A model generated the notes under the pieces. It searched no databases. It saw nothing but the letters and a program-made list of their open reading frames with translations, and was not told the origin of the DNA. Below are positions 1-11,415 of a stretch of 64,000 nt of DNA, piece by piece. Origin of the DNA: Mytilinidion resinicola. Taxonomy: Eukaryota; Ascomycota; Dothideomycetes; Mytilinidiales; Mytilinidiaceae. How positions within the stretch are numbered: position 1 is the first letter of the stretch; each line of letters opens with the position of its first letter. A program made the position numbers and the translations under genes. The stretch spans positions 1,473,895-1,537,894 of the forward strand of contig NW_022985445.1 of assembly GCF_010093595.1 (NCBI RefSeq). The letters are read 5' to 3'.

Positions 1-795
1 ATTAGGAGACACTATAAGCCTAGGAAAACGCCTAAATACGAGCCGAGCCGGCGTGACGTACTGAAGAGGCTCGCGGTTAAGGCCACAGCACTAGCCCCGA
101 GGTACGAAGGGCAGTCAGACAACTCGTACAAGCTCTTAAGACGAGGAGCAATACAGGAAGCGTACGAGGAAAGGTGGAGGGACGAATGGGAGGCCCACAG
201 GAAGAAACGAAGGGGCCCCCCTACGCCGGCCCTTAACACGAAATGGAACAAGAATCAGGCAACCAAACACCACAAGCTCACAAAAGCAGAGAGCTCAATT
301 ATCACGCTCCTACGAACGGAACACATAGGGCTTAACGCATACCTGCACCGCATGAGGGTGCCCAATCACCCTTCGCCCGCGTGCCCCTGCGGGCATATAC
401 CACAGTCTCCAAAGCACGTAGTAATGCACTGTGAACGACACCGCAACGGCAGAGGCGATATGTTCTTTAAGGCCAGAACAAGAACGTATATGCAGCTGTA
501 CAAAGACCACAAGGGAAATAAGGCCGTTTCGCAATGGTTCCTGCACCAGACAGACCTCCTACCCTACCTCTCTATAGCTAGAGAGATGGCAACGGAAAAG
601 CTGGCTATACAGCCAGCCGACTCGTATAGCCACGCCCCAAGAACAGAACTACACGCACGCACGCACGCACATTGCATAACCACAGGCACGCCCGCAACAG
701 GGCAACCCCCCCAATTTCCTATTGTCCTTCAATTCAATACCTCGGCTTTTGAGAAAAAAGGGCACGCGCGTACGGTAAGGGCACGCGCGCCCTAA
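1..795 (+). mobile_element. LINE (Tad1-like) ORF2, C-terminal fragment, runs off left edge
   Basis: One frame is open from base 1 to the stop at 793-795, about 264 codons, so the start lies outside the window. The segment HIGLNAYLHR followed by a C-x-C-x8-H-x4-C knuckle (CPCG to HVVMHC, residues about 109-148 of the fragment) is typical of the region after the RNase H domain of fungal non-LTR elements of the Tad1/I group, whose ORF2 carries endonuclease, reverse transcriptase and RNase H. A conserved Trp-rich spacer sits before it. No in-frame stop is seen, so this end is not visibly mutated by RIP. A (CGCA) microsatellite lies inside the frame near 650-672. The rest of the element, and whether it is intact, cannot be judged here. 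Confidence 0.8.
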
Positions 796-1349
796 CGCGG
801 ACCCCGGACCTTACTAACCTTCTGGACACCGTACAACCCTGGAACCTAGGGCCTACGGACACCGGATCGATCCTGGAGAATGCATCAAGATGGCTTACTC
901 CGTGGTGATGCTCACAGAGCTGCCACGCGTCCCCCACAGCCGCGCAGAAACAAAAGGAACGCAAGGCGTTATACACTGTAGAAAACAAGGTTTTCACCGG
1001 ACCGCTATAGAGCGAACGGTTTCCCCTTGTAAATAAAACCTAGATAGCACTGCCGCATAGACCCTAACGGGAGCTAAATCAGCCTAATAGAACCTAATAA
1101 TAATAATAATAGCGCTTTTATAACTTATTTAAAATATAACAAACTAGAACTAAATAGTAATATTAAATAGTTTCTATATATTAAACTTTAGAAAACTTAC
1201 TAACCTAAAACCTTTATAGAAAATTAGTAAAGTAAAAAATAAGAAAAGAGAAAATTAGAAAAGTAGAAAAAAAGCTTCTTTATATATACTAGAAAAAAGC
1301 GGGGAAAGTAAACGTACTAATAAGTTACTACCCTAAGTAGGGAAAAGAT
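796..1349. repeat. LINE 3' tail and AT-rich, RIP-like stretch
   Basis: The LINE frame is followed by about 300 bases of untranslated sequence ending in a (TAA)n run at 1095-1110, the kind of simple 3' tail that Tad/I-type LINEs carry. From there to about 1345 the sequence is strongly A+T rich, with many TA steps and A/T homopolymers, in contrast to the GC-balanced flanks. It could be a relic mutated by repeat-induced point mutation or AT-rich filler at the insertion site. No coding potential is seen. Confidence 0.5.
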
Positions 1350-2841
1350 ATGCAGTCTAGGCAGCATGCAAGGATTTTTCCTCGATTTAATTTGCCACAA
1401 TCTCCTACTTATCTTGGTGCTGTGACAAATGGAATTGACACATTTCCTGCACCTGCACCTCCCAAGGTTGCAGGACCCACCAATGGGATCTGGAACTCCA
1501 TTTTGTGCTGGACCTCATCAACCTGCATCCTCAGCTGCTACGTACAATCGAGGACCTTGCGCGATGCGAACAAGATCTTCAATCCCGCGAAACACTATGT
1601 TGTAGTGCTGCGCAATGGCAGTCGAGAGCTCCAAGGCCATGCGACGCGACTGGCGCGACGACCGACCCCAAGAGCAACGAGCGCGCAGCGCAAGGCAGTA
1701 GTTAGAAATCTCATCTCTCGCTCTCAATCGAATACCCTCATTCTCCTTTTTCAAATGCTATTCTCAGTTTCTCTGGAACCCCAATACTCGCGCCAGAATC
1801 TTCAAAAGAAGACAAGCCGCTCAAAACATCCAATGCGACAGCACACCAACACAGCCATCACAGCCATCACAATCCAAAGGCGGTGGTTAAAAACCTCATT
1901 TTCCCCTTCCTATCCAACTAAACCCCTTCTCTTCTTTCAAGCCCCGTCCTCCATTTCTTTGGAACTCGAACATTCGCGCCGAAATCCTCAGATTAATGCA
2001 AAAGCTTGCATTTCAAGAAGCGACCGGGAGTCCTACCAACCCGCGCACCACGGCCAACATAGCAGCTCAGATAGATCCCATCACCCCATCCGAGAGCTAC
2101 ATCTCCACTGTATCAGATCTATGAAAACGGAATTCTTCTGACCCTTGCCTTAGACTTTGTTGGGTGCTGGAAGACGGATGCCCGGCCCTGGAAGTACTAC
2201 CTACGAGCCTAGCAACGGCGGTGTTCATTCCGCAAGTAATTTTACTGTGGCATATAGAAATGAGTAATATGCTGTACCAGAAATGTTAGGATGGCAAAGT
2301 TTCAGCGGTGTCTTTGCAACTTGTTGGGGGACGGATGGCGCGACTGCCTACGTGGCGCACTGCGAAGATACATTAATGCAAATGTCTATGGTACTCGATT
2401 TATTCCAGATTTCGAAAGAGATTAGTTCGCTGTGCTGGATGTTTTATTTTGGGGAGATTTTACCGATGTCCGTGGTTGGGAAGACTGCCTGAGCAGCACG
2501 AGCGGACCATTCTGTGCCGCTCCAAGAATACCACGCAAGACCACATGCCTGTTTACATCACTCCATCAAGCAAGAAACAGAACTCCAAACAATAAAGGGC
2601 AAGGACGTGTCTAGCACGTTGTATTAAGTATCTCCCCATCTCCTAATACCCCCAGCCACCATATATACACATCCTCCCCCAGCCCAATCGCCAGAACATC
2701 AAAAGCCCCACCTTGTTGCCTGGTATACCAATCATTCATGCCCATCATAAAGCCCAAAGCCATGCACAATTCAGACTGCCACTCCAAATGCTAATCGCTG
2801 CATATACTGAAAAAAGGGGGTATTCAAGAAGCTCAAAGAAA
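1350..2841. other. intergenic, no convincing gene
   Basis: A 263-codon plus-strand frame at 1350-2141 resembles no protein family and crosses a diverged tandem duplication (annotated separately), so I do not call it a gene. From 2142 to 2841 I see nothing beyond what is probably the 3' flank of the minus-strand gene that ends at 2842. Confidence 0.5.
1690..2040. repeat. diverged tandem duplication, two units of about 186 bp
   Basis: Two copies align with a shift of 185-186 bases. GGCAGTAGTTAGAAATCTCA at 1694 matches GGCGGTGGTTAAAAACCTCA at 1879, and the segment from TTTCTCTGGAAC at 1768 matches TTTCTTTGGAAC at 1954, with matching sequence carrying on for about 40 bases. Identity is perhaps 65-75 percent, so the duplication is old. 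It gives a repeated peptide pattern in the plus-strand frame, but no function is apparent. Confidence 0.6.
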
Positions 2842-5800
2842 TCAGCGCGCTTCCTGCAAAATCACAGGAACATCCGAAAGATCAATGCCAAACTCGTTGC
2901 TGAAATGCATGCTCTTCCTACTCGCGCCACTCCGTCCATGGCGCGTCCCCGCGCTGCCTCCCACCCCGAAGCCGTGCTCGTAGCCGTAGCCGAGGCCACC
3001 GCCGTAGCGGTCGAACATACTGCCGTCGGAACTGGTGGGCTCGGGTGCAGCTGGCGACTTGGGCGGTGGCGTCGGCCTCAAGGTGGGAGGCCCGGTGTGT
3101 GGAGACGCGTTGTAGGACTGCGAGTGCTTATGAGCGTTGTCGCCGTATGGACGACGCAATCCCTCGCCGATAGACTTGCGACGCTGGCGCCAGAGTTGGG
3201 AAGGTGCTTCCCAGTCTGGGGATACCTGCGTCGCTGGTGCCTCATTGAACTTCTCGATCAAGGCGGATTCTGATGTCTCTCGGGTTATCAGTTTCGGTCG
3301 CGCACTCGAACTGTCAGAATTTTGATGCCCGTTCCGAGATGTCGATGCCCTCACAAGAGACAGCCTGTCTGAGTCCATGTGCGGCATTGGGGGTACAGCA
3401 GTACGGCCTTGTGATGATACTCGTCGAGCTACTGTCGCTTCACCAGCCTGGAGGTTGTATTCGTGATAGCTTCTGGGCCTTTGCGTATATGCGTCAGGAG
3501 CAGCACGTTCCCGGCTGCGCATTTTGGCGACATTAATTGCAGTCGACGCGTCCATGTTGACTGTAGATTTGGCAAGAGGAAACGCTGCACCCATTTGATG
3601 TGGGTGAGTGGGGGAAGCGACGGGCTGTTTCCGGAGCGTCGATGCCGCGACATCGTAGGGCGAGCTGCCCAGTGATTGTGCTACAGTACCAAAGTCGGCG
3701 ATACCTAGGAGTTCGAGGTCGTCACCTGCGCCATTTTCGTTCCGATCAACGTCAGGCTTCTCCTTTCGGAAGAGAGAGAGGCTTCGTCTTTGTCGATGGG
3801 GAGGAGTCGGTGGGCGGGCGCTCTGCGATCGATGATGATGCTTCTTCTTGCGCGGCTCATCAACCGCCGGGGAAGGAAAGCGTACTGGTTCAAAGATCAC
3901 AGGAGCCTCCACGCCACTTTCATCAGGGTTTGTGGTGGAAGCTGAAGCAAAAGTCTGCGTTAAGTGATCCATTCCCGGAGCTTCAGACAGGCGACAGGTG
4001 AAATGAGCTCGAACGTTGTCTGGTATCGTGGGAATTGTTCCTTCCTTAACCGGCTCGCAGGATTGTACAAGTGGTATTGCGTGGGCGGACGGGCGCCGTT
4101 TTTGGAGACGCTTGGACATCGCTGACTTCTTGCCATCAACACTTTCAGATGAGACGACAGAATTTGGTGTAGGCGGCGCAGATATTGTTGGTGTGGCGCC
4201 ACTTGATGCTCTCCTCCAGGATTTGGACAATGACAATCGTGATGGCTTCGGCCTCACGTCCTTCTTATCCGGAGTCGCTGGTAGCGGCTTTGCAGCAGCG
4301 GAAACCGATAGCATTTGGTCGAACGTGTAGAGGCTTCTCGAGTCTTCTGTATCATACTCACTTTGTTTTTGCCCGTCAGAAACAACTGTAAGAGGTGGGA
4401 GCGAAGGAATGGTACCTTCACCAACTCGATTATTGCGTTCCATGGCTCGAAGACTCGCACCGGATGAGTATCCGGAGTCCGCCTTGGTGTGCGACGGGCG
4501 GTCTGATCTCTTTTGGTGAGGGTCTTCCAGGACTGAGTCGACTCGTGGGATTGAGTCCGCAAACATGGTCCCGTCCAGCATGCGGAATGCCTCTTGCCTA
4601 TACGTCCATGCATCCTCGGAGCTATTTTCGGCGAATCCCGAATCTAGTGATTCACGAGGTTCGTCAAAGCGCTCTGAGAACTCATCTTGTGTGGCGAAAG
4701 GGCTAGTCGCAAGCTCGTTCATATATTCCTGGGCAATAGAAGGGGCGCTTCTATTCTTGACATGGCTACCTGACCTGCCCGTCTCATGTCGGTGCCCACT
4801 GTACTCGGAATTTTTCAAGATGGCTTCTCTCTTAAGGGGACTCTCGCTCCTCGGCGGCTGCTCTGCCTTTTTGCTGCTACCGGGGATGTGGGTCTCGCGG
4901 GACAGTGGTGAAGGTGTAGGAAGTACAGAAGACTGGGCTCGGAAATGCATTCGGTTGCCGCGATGGTGCTGCACTGAAGCTAAGGGGCTAGGACTGCCTT
5001 CAGATGCCGTGAAATAGTCCTCCTCTTGATTCATATCCGGAGTAGACTTTCGTCGGTCCAACATGTTCGACCGAACGCTTGGAGCTGGTGATGCTGCGCC
5101 ATTGGTGATAGTCAAGGAACCGAGCTTCAATGCGCCAAGGTGGGAATATGCCAGATCGCCAGGAGTTTGACATCGCGGGGTTGACGAATCTTGTCCTTCG
5201 CGTGCCGCATCCAGGGCTGCCAGGCGGGTCAGGGGCGAATGTACCATCATTTTATCAACCCGCCACTCATGCTCCATTCTCTGGTCTATCTGAGCCTCCA
5301 TATGTTCAACAGGTTTCCGTAGTACATCGGTGGGCGAGCCGCGAGTTGCAAGGCCTGGCGTGGCTAACGAGCGACGGCGAATGAGGGACTGAGACGGCTC
5401 TCCGCCTACCGGCTTTCGTGTTGTTGGACAGCGTGTGGATATCGGTACAGGCTCAGCAGGTTTCACTGGTTTGAGCGCTTCGCCTATAGGGATGGACGCG
5501 TAAGTATGCATTCCTAAGAAGCGGAGGAGATTGGGAGACTTACGCAAAGCGGCCAGGTCTTCTGGAGAAGCATTCTTCCTGAGCTCCTGCAGAATTGAGA
5601 TGGCAGCTTCTAGATCCACGGGTCGAGTCTCTGACTCTAGAGAGAGCTTCGATCCTGGGAGACTGTTGAGTTTGGTGGTTGAAGCGTGAGAGCTGGGCAT
5701 CTGTGAAGCCACAGAATTCGACCTTGACAGGCTCTGGAGACGGTCGCGAACATGGGTAGCAAGCTCCCCAAGACTATCATCCTCGTCAGACACCTGAGAG

Positions 5801-6030
5801 CAGTCTCCATCCATCGGCGACGTCAGTTGGGCTCTGAGTTGCTGTCTGGTATCATTCCGACTGCGGAAGTCGCCCGTGGGTGAACGTATGACAGTGTCGA
5901 GGTGCAAGTCGGAGTACTTGGCCGAGACTGAGGCGGGAGAAGGTATGCTCGGAGACGAAAAGGGCGAGTTGGAGTTTGTCTTGGGTTTCACCAGCCTGTT
6001 GTGCTGCGGCGCGGACTGTGTGTTGCCCAT
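2842..6030 (-). CDS. large putative N-myristoylated, disordered protein of unknown function
   Basis: This is a single uninterrupted 1062-codon frame. The start is well supported by a strong context (CCACCATGG) and by the N-terminus MGNTQSA, which fits the N-myristoylation rule of Gly2 with Ser6; that predicts a lipid-anchored, membrane-associated protein. Most of the chain is low-complexity and rich in Ser, Pro, Arg and acidic residues, with many SP/TP and RxxS sites that look like phosphorylation targets. A basic patch (KKKHHHRSQSARPPTPPHR, residues about 735-755) and the proline-rich KPLPATP could bind SH3 or phospholipid partners. Near the C-terminus is a Gly/Tyr-rich run, then a conserved-looking end (HFSNEFGIDLSDVPVILQ). 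I recognise no catalytic domain. A signalling scaffold at the plasma membrane is an inference only. Confidence 0.8.
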   Translation of the reverse strand: MGNTQSAPQHNRLVKPKTNSNSPFSSPSIPSPASVSAKYSDLHLDTVIRSPTGDFRSRNDTRQQLRAQLTSPMDGDCSQVSDEDDSLGELATHVRDRLQSLSRSNSVASQMPSSHASTTKLNSLPGSKLSLESETRPVDLEAAISILQELRKNASPEDLAALRKSPNLLRFLGMHTYASIPIGEALKPVKPAEPVPISTRCPTTRKPVGGEPSQSLIRRRSLATPGLATRGSPTDVLRKPVEHMEAQIDQRMEHEWRVDKMMVHSPLTRLAALDAAREGQDSSTPRCQTPGDLAYSHLGALKLGSLTITNGAASPAPSVRSNMLDRRKSTPDMNQEEDYFTASEGSPSPLASVQHHRGNRMHFRAQSSVLPTPSPLSRETHIPGSSKKAEQPPRSESPLKREAILKNSEYSGHRHETGRSGSHVKNRSAPSIAQEYMNELATSPFATQDEFSERFDEPRESLDSGFAENSSEDAWTYRQEAFRMLDGTMFADSIPRVDSVLEDPHQKRSDRPSHTKADSGYSSGASLRAMERNNRVGEGTIPSLPPLTVVSDGQKQSEYDTEDSRSLYTFDQMLSVSAAAKPLPATPDKKDVRPKPSRLSLSKSWRRASSGATPTISAPPTPNSVVSSESVDGKKSAMSKRLQKRRPSAHAIPLVQSCEPVKEGTIPTIPDNVRAHFTCRLSEAPGMDHLTQTFASASTTNPDESGVEAPVIFEPVRFPSPAVDEPRKKKHHHRSQSARPPTPPHRQRRSLSLFRKEKPDVDRNENGAGDDLELLGIADFGTVAQSLGSSPYDVAASTLRKQPVASPTHPHQMGAAFPLAKSTVNMDASTAINVAKMRSRERAAPDAYTQRPRSYHEYNLQAGEATVARRVSSQGRTAVPPMPHMDSDRLSLVRASTSRNGHQNSDSSSARPKLITRETSESALIEKFNEAPATQVSPDWEAPSQLWRQRRKSIGEGLRRPYGDNAHKHSQSYNASPHTGPPTLRPTPPPKSPAAPEPTSSDGSMFDRYGGGLGYGYEHGFGVGGSAGTRHGRSGASRKSMHFSNEFGIDLSDVPVILQEAR

Positions 6031-7077
6031 GGTGGAGTCGACGAATGCCGCAGTGGAGGAGCTGCTTGAGCAGATGGACGCTCAAATACACGGCATTACA
6101 GGCAGCCAGAGCTATACATGGTGTGAGAAGGTCACGTCGTGATTGAAGCGGGTGTGGTGTGGACTGGGCTCACTATATCTGCTGCTCTGCTGAGACACCA
6201 CTGTCTGTTGTTGTTTATCCGTCAATGCAACGGCATTGCTCTGGCCGTGGGAACAGGGGATCGGATATTCGGCGCAAGAGAGACTCCACGCTGGATATAA
6301 GTGAATGAGGGCAGCGGGGAGAGGTGCCAGTGTGTGTAATGGACAGCCCGGAGCTCGTGCTGCCCTGTTATTGTCGCCGTTGGAGCCAGGCAGGCCAGCC
6401 CCCCGCGTTTCTGTAACAACAGGGGACGCGAGCACGGTTCGGGAGTGGCGCGATGCTCCATCATGGCAAAATCCTGTTTGCCCTCATCCAACGCCAGTTT
6501 TCGCAGGTGCGCCAGGCGTTGGCCCTGTCGGCAGCGCTGCCATCGGAAATATCTTGCCTCTTCCCTTGCAGCAATCCTCAACCGATCCACGATGCCCGGT
6601 CGAGCAACCTGGCACCCGCTTCGCTCCAGCATCACGCAACCGGCAGTGCGACGGTTGATCATGTCAACTGCTGCTTTACGCGTTCCCTCTATGCGAGCCT
6701 CCCATCCCTCCAACTTCGCCTGCTTCCAATCGCTGTCGCGGCTCTTTTGCCTCTCGTCATCTTTCATCTCGCTCTCTAAGGAGTAGCCTCATTGTCCAGC
6801 CGAAGTCTCTCAGGGCAGTGCCCACCACATGCCCAATCGCTCTCGGTAGACCTGTCTCCTGGGTAGCATGACATATGACCCGGTTGCTTGAAGGGTTAGA
6901 TTAACAACACATCTTAAATAACAAATTATCTAAAGGCCACTACTGTCTTCGTCAAATCTCCCGGCGACTACTCTGAAGACGAGTGAGATAGAGCGTCCAT
7001 ACAAGGGTTATGCGCCAAAAGCAGTGCAAAAAGCTAGAAGAGAAACAGTAGCAACAAAGCCATGAAGTTTTGTGCTG
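6031..7077. other. 5' flank of the 2842-6030 gene, no gene seen
   Basis: Several overlapping frames of 60-181 codons occur on both strands between 6100 and 6790, but none shows family resemblance or convincing amino-acid composition. The region is best read as the promoter and 5' leader of the minus-strand gene that starts at 6030. Confidence 0.5.
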
Positions 7078-7160
7078 GCCAAGCCGGTGACGAGTCCCGT
7101 GATCACGTCGGTTGACGACCACGTTCAAACGGGCACGTGAGCGTGATCACGTGGGTGAAT
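7078..7160. promoter_or_regulatory. cluster of CACGTG / GATCACGT motifs
   Basis: Within 60 bases there are two CACGTG boxes (7134-7139 and 7148-7153) and two GATCACGT octamers (7101-7108 and 7145-7152). The second octamer overlaps the second box. CACGTG is the core site for fungal bHLH factors such as Cbf1-type and SREBP-type regulators. The cluster lies about 1.05 kb upstream of the 6030 start and just beside the tRNA-like repeats, so its target gene is uncertain. Confidence 0.35.
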
Positions 7161-7189
7161 GGGTCTGGGCTTATCAAAAAGCAAAAAGA

Positions 7190-7343
7190 AAGCCAATTAG
7201 ATTGGTTACCCTTTAGCCTGATCGGGACTCGAACCCGTGTAGCACCAGTAGGTCTTTCAGACCGAAGAAAGATCAATTAGATTAATTTTTCTTCAACCTG
7301 ATCGGGACTCGAACCCGTGTAGTACCAGTAGGTCTTTCAGACA
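7190..7343 (-). repeat. two tandem tRNA-like B-box elements, 80-bp period
   Basis: A 46-base core starting CCTGATCGGGACTCGAACCC occurs at 7217 and again exactly 80 bases later at 7297, with a single mismatch. Read on the minus strand each core contains GGTTCGAGTCC, a perfect RNA polymerase III B box (7225-7235 and 7305-7315), in a near-complete T-arm, preceded by a hairpin GGTCTGAAAGACC that resembles a Phe (GAA) anticodon arm. I find no D arm, no A box and no matching 5' acceptor strand, so these are not whole tRNA genes. They look like 3' halves: tRNA pseudogenes, SINE fragments, or orphan TFIIIC-binding sites. The core is much better preserved than the sequence between copies. Confidence 0.6.
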
Positions 7344-7681
7344 TATCACATAATAGTGTTTGGTTTGGTTTATTTGGTTGGTGGGTGGATGTAGGAAACA
7401 TGAGAGCGGAACCCATATACTACATGGAGGTTCGGGAAAATTAAATAAAATATATACCCTTAGAAGCGTTCACATCAAAGATGGCTCACACGCCAAGCGC
7501 TTGGACTGTGCATGCATTCACTCATCACAACAACACACAGGCCTCCTGGGATAACGTCACAGGCTTGCTTCTGTTCCCTTACAGCTCGCGGAGTGGCCGA
7601 AGCTTCTTTCCTGAACTTTTCGAGCGAAGTGTGTGAGTGAATCCACGCAGTTCTATCTTGAGGAAGTCAGACCTACCATAC

Positions 7682-7990
7682 ATGACTCCGTCTAGGTCGC
7701 TTCGTCAATGGCAACATGATACACCAAATACTATGGACAGCTCGGCAGATAGCCATCGTAGTTACGCACTGTCAAGCAGGGTCTCATCGGCAACACTTCA
7801 CTCCGACCAACAATTAGAAGAAGGCCAAGCTGATACACAGTATGGGCAAGACAAATGGCACAATGGAAGAAAGTTTACTGCGAATGAGCAGGCTGTTGAC
7901 GCGGAGATGAGTATAAGACGCAAGAATTATGATGAAGGAGATACAGCTTTAGCTAGGATATCAAATCCCGATACGGAGGGTATCAAGTAG
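7682..7990 (+). CDS. hypothetical small hydrophilic protein
   Basis: A 102-codon frame starts at the first ATG in the frame (7682) and ends at 7988-7990. The peptide is polar and rich in Ser, Gln, Asp and Arg, with a tail (KWHNGRKFTANEQAVDAEM) that has the composition of a real helix, but I recognise no family and see no signal peptide or membrane segment. It stands alone between the tRNA-like repeats and BUD23. It could be a lineage-specific gene, the last exon of a longer one, or a chance frame. Confidence 0.3.
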   Translation: MTPSRSLRQWQHDTPNTMDSSADSHRSYALSSRVSSATLHSDQQLEEGQADTQYGQDKWHNGRKFTANEQAVDAEMSIRRKNYDEGDTALARISNPDTEGIK

Positions 7991-8451
7991 AAGAGTATTG
8001 TGATCTACTTCATATTACAAGTGTGCGTTCCGTGAACACCAAAAGACCCTTAAAATCACGCTCTTGAGATCTAGTTCTGTGGTAGTATCGAGCTGCGCAT
8101 GTAGATAGAACCTTGTAGGGCTCTTGGAGGATAGGAAGTGTTAAGGATGAGGAAGTAATTTCTGGACACGTTATATCGAGGTATACTTCGTGAAACGCTT
8201 GAGCTATCTGAGACTGGCCACCTTTAAAATATGATAGTGTGGTGGCAATGTGTTGGGCATGAGGGCCGTCGATTGAAGCCCCTCTGGAGCATGCCGCGAG
8301 CTGGAATTATGAACTTATTTTTGGGTTCGAATACTCATGATTGACTTGCTTGCCGCTGTTTCACCCTCCTAGAAAACGCCTGACGCCTGGAACACCTGTG
8401 GAGTATGCTATATGAATCGCGCTCTCGTATCATGATGTCGTCGAGGCCGCC
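7991..8451. other. intergenic, nothing seen
   Basis: No frame, repeat or structured element stands out. The right part is the probable 3' flank of BUD23. Confidence 0.5.
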
Positions 8452-9348
8452 TTAGAAAGCAATTCTCCTCTTCCGCCCGGTGTACTTCGAATTCGCTTTC
8501 ACCACTTTGCCCTTCCTCTCCATCTGTTCTTTCTTCCTCATGATCCATCCCTTACTACCCTTGGTCTCCTCGCCCCGCTTCCTACCCTTGGTCCTTCTCC
8601 GGTTATCCATCACGTCAACCCCCTCCATACCTCTCACTACGCCTGTGATATCCCCGTCTAGCTCGCCGCCTCCGACTGTCAGCACTAGATACGTCTTCGC
8701 GCTCTTCGTCCCCGGGTCATCTTCCAGCAGACCGGCTCCAAACCCAGCTCTCACTGCAGCACTCGACACCATCTTCTTCTGCTCGTCGTTCTTGGGGTAG
8801 AATTGGCACACTGCCCTCCCACCTCTCCGCAAGCTAGCATATAGTCCGTTGAAGAATCGTGACAGCCGCCCAGCGGGTGACTCCTCAGTCGACTCCGCAT
8901 TGCACAGCCACTGCACCGCCGAGATACTTATCGCAGCATCAAATGTTCCGGGGCGAAATGGAACGCCCTGCCCCGCATCTGCGAGGAACAGATCCCCTTC
9001 CACTTCTTTCTCCAGCGCAACAGCGAGCATCGAGGAGGATATGTCCAGGCCAATCCATGTGTGTGGTCCGCCTGGATTCGTCTCGGGGGAAAAGGTAGAT
9101 AGGATCTCGCCGCTGAGGCCGGAGCCGCAGCCGATGTCGAGGATAAGACTAGGGCTGCGGAGAGAGAGAAGGGAGAGTGCGCGGTGGGTCATCTGGGACT
9201 GGATGTGCTGGATTCGAGAGGAAGTGGTGTATTTGCGGGATTCGGAGTCATTGTAGAAGAGATCTGGGGGGCTATTGGGGGGGGATTAGTGGAGTTGTCG
9301 ATTGGGAAATATTTTTGAGGCATACAGTGTGTCTTCGGGGCGCGACAT
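8452..9348 (-). CDS. BUD23: 18S rRNA (guanine-N7)-methyltransferase Bud23
   Basis: This enzyme uses S-adenosylmethionine, with the Trm112 partner, to methylate a guanine in 18S rRNA during 40S subunit maturation in the nucleolus and nucleus. Two exons: 9348-9326 and 9271-8452, with a 54-base GTATGC-to-AATAG intron whose removal creates the family start MSRPEDTLPPDLFYNDSES. The protein is 280 residues, as expected (yeast 275). Motif I (LDIGCGSGLSGE) lies at about residue 52, followed by IGLDISSSML and a basic Lys/Arg-rich tail ending GRKRRIAF that is typical of Bud23. It is divergent from SVP26 across 315 bases. I see no odd features beyond the very short first exon (23 bases). Confidence 0.93.
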
Positions 9349-9663
9349 GATTGCGGATGTGAGCGGAGGTCGTGGAGATTCGGAATTTGCGAGCGAGCTG
9401 GAGTAGATCCAGCTGTCACAGAAGTACGGAACTAGGGCAGCACCAGTTCGACGATCGTAATTACGGCTGTCCTCGTTGCGTTTATCACGTTCTATATCGA
9501 AGAGTCGAGGTGTTGCGGGGGCCATCTTTTTTCCGCGAAATAGTCGTGTGGTGAAGATCCCCCACGAACGTCATGTGATCCATGACTCGCGCGCATTATG
9601 CCACCTGGCTCTGACCTCATTCCTCATTGCATCGCGGGCCTCAAGCTTCATAACTCAACAGCT
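9349..9663. promoter_or_regulatory. shared divergent promoter BUD23 / SVP26
   Basis: These 315 bases separate two ATGs that point away from each other, so they must contain both promoters. I identify no clear TATA box or named factor site. Confidence 0.5.
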
Positions 9664-10584
<921 letters not shown>

Positions 10585-11415
10585 GGAAAAACGGAGGAGA
10601 TTGATGGGACCGTAGAAAAGTGCTGCAATCCCGTGCTATTTGGGGTTTGTATAATGATTCATGTAAAGCTATGCCGGTAATGATTAACCAAAGCGAGCGG
10701 GGTACATTCCTACTTATAGTCCAACCTGGCGCCTAGTTTGGCTGGAGAGACAGGTTCACACTTAGCCAATCTAAAATGATAGGACGAATCCGAGATACTG
10801 CTGCGCGAATGCAAGTGATGAGACCAGGACCAATTCGAGAACCTCCATATTGGCCGGGGGGTCCACAAGAAGACTCGTAGAGTAGGTTAGGTAGAGTACG
10901 ACTTGAAGAACACCATTTCCCGTGTCAATAATTGGCTTTTCCGATTCACGGTCTTGAATACTTTACGTCCTGATTGAATCGTTCTCGAGGTCACGAGAGA
11001 CCACAGACGTCGCTATACACTTGTCAAAATGCTCTAGTGACGTACCTTTCATTTTGCATTCTTAGAACCTTTCTATTACCTGCAGAACCTTTTGGCTTTC
11101 ACGGAGGGCTTCAGACGCCGCTATGAGAATAGCAAAGCACCCATTAACAGGCCTCAATATCAACAGCGGGCTCAAGCCCACTTAGTTACCTAACTGCTCT
11201 TCATTTCCCAGCAGAACCAACCCGAAAGGCACTGTAAATTAGGACACTTTGAGGCAAGGATATATCATGTTCAGAAGGTTGTTTGAGTCATTAGTTGCCT
11301 TATGATAGTGGGCTATAAGACTCGCCAAGCCAAAATCTTCGTGATGGAACATATCAAGTGAAAACCGACATCTGTAGACTCCTTCACAAGACCGCCGCTC
11401 CCGACCTCGACAAGC
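10585..11415. other. intergenic, nothing seen
   Basis: This lies between the 3' ends of SVP26 and the minus-strand BTB gene. No gene, repeat or structured element is evident. Confidence 0.5.

Noticed and set aside
1350..2141. 263-codon plus-strand frame
   Set aside because: No family resemblance, unusual composition, and it runs through a diverged non-coding tandem duplication.
6222..6767. 181-codon minus-strand frame upstream of the myristoylated protein
   Set aside because: Overlaps equally long frames on the other strand; composition looks like chance in GC-rich leader DNA.
7201..7343. two functional tRNA genes
   Set aside because: Only T-arm and anticodon-arm-like parts are present; no D arm or 5' acceptor strand on either side.
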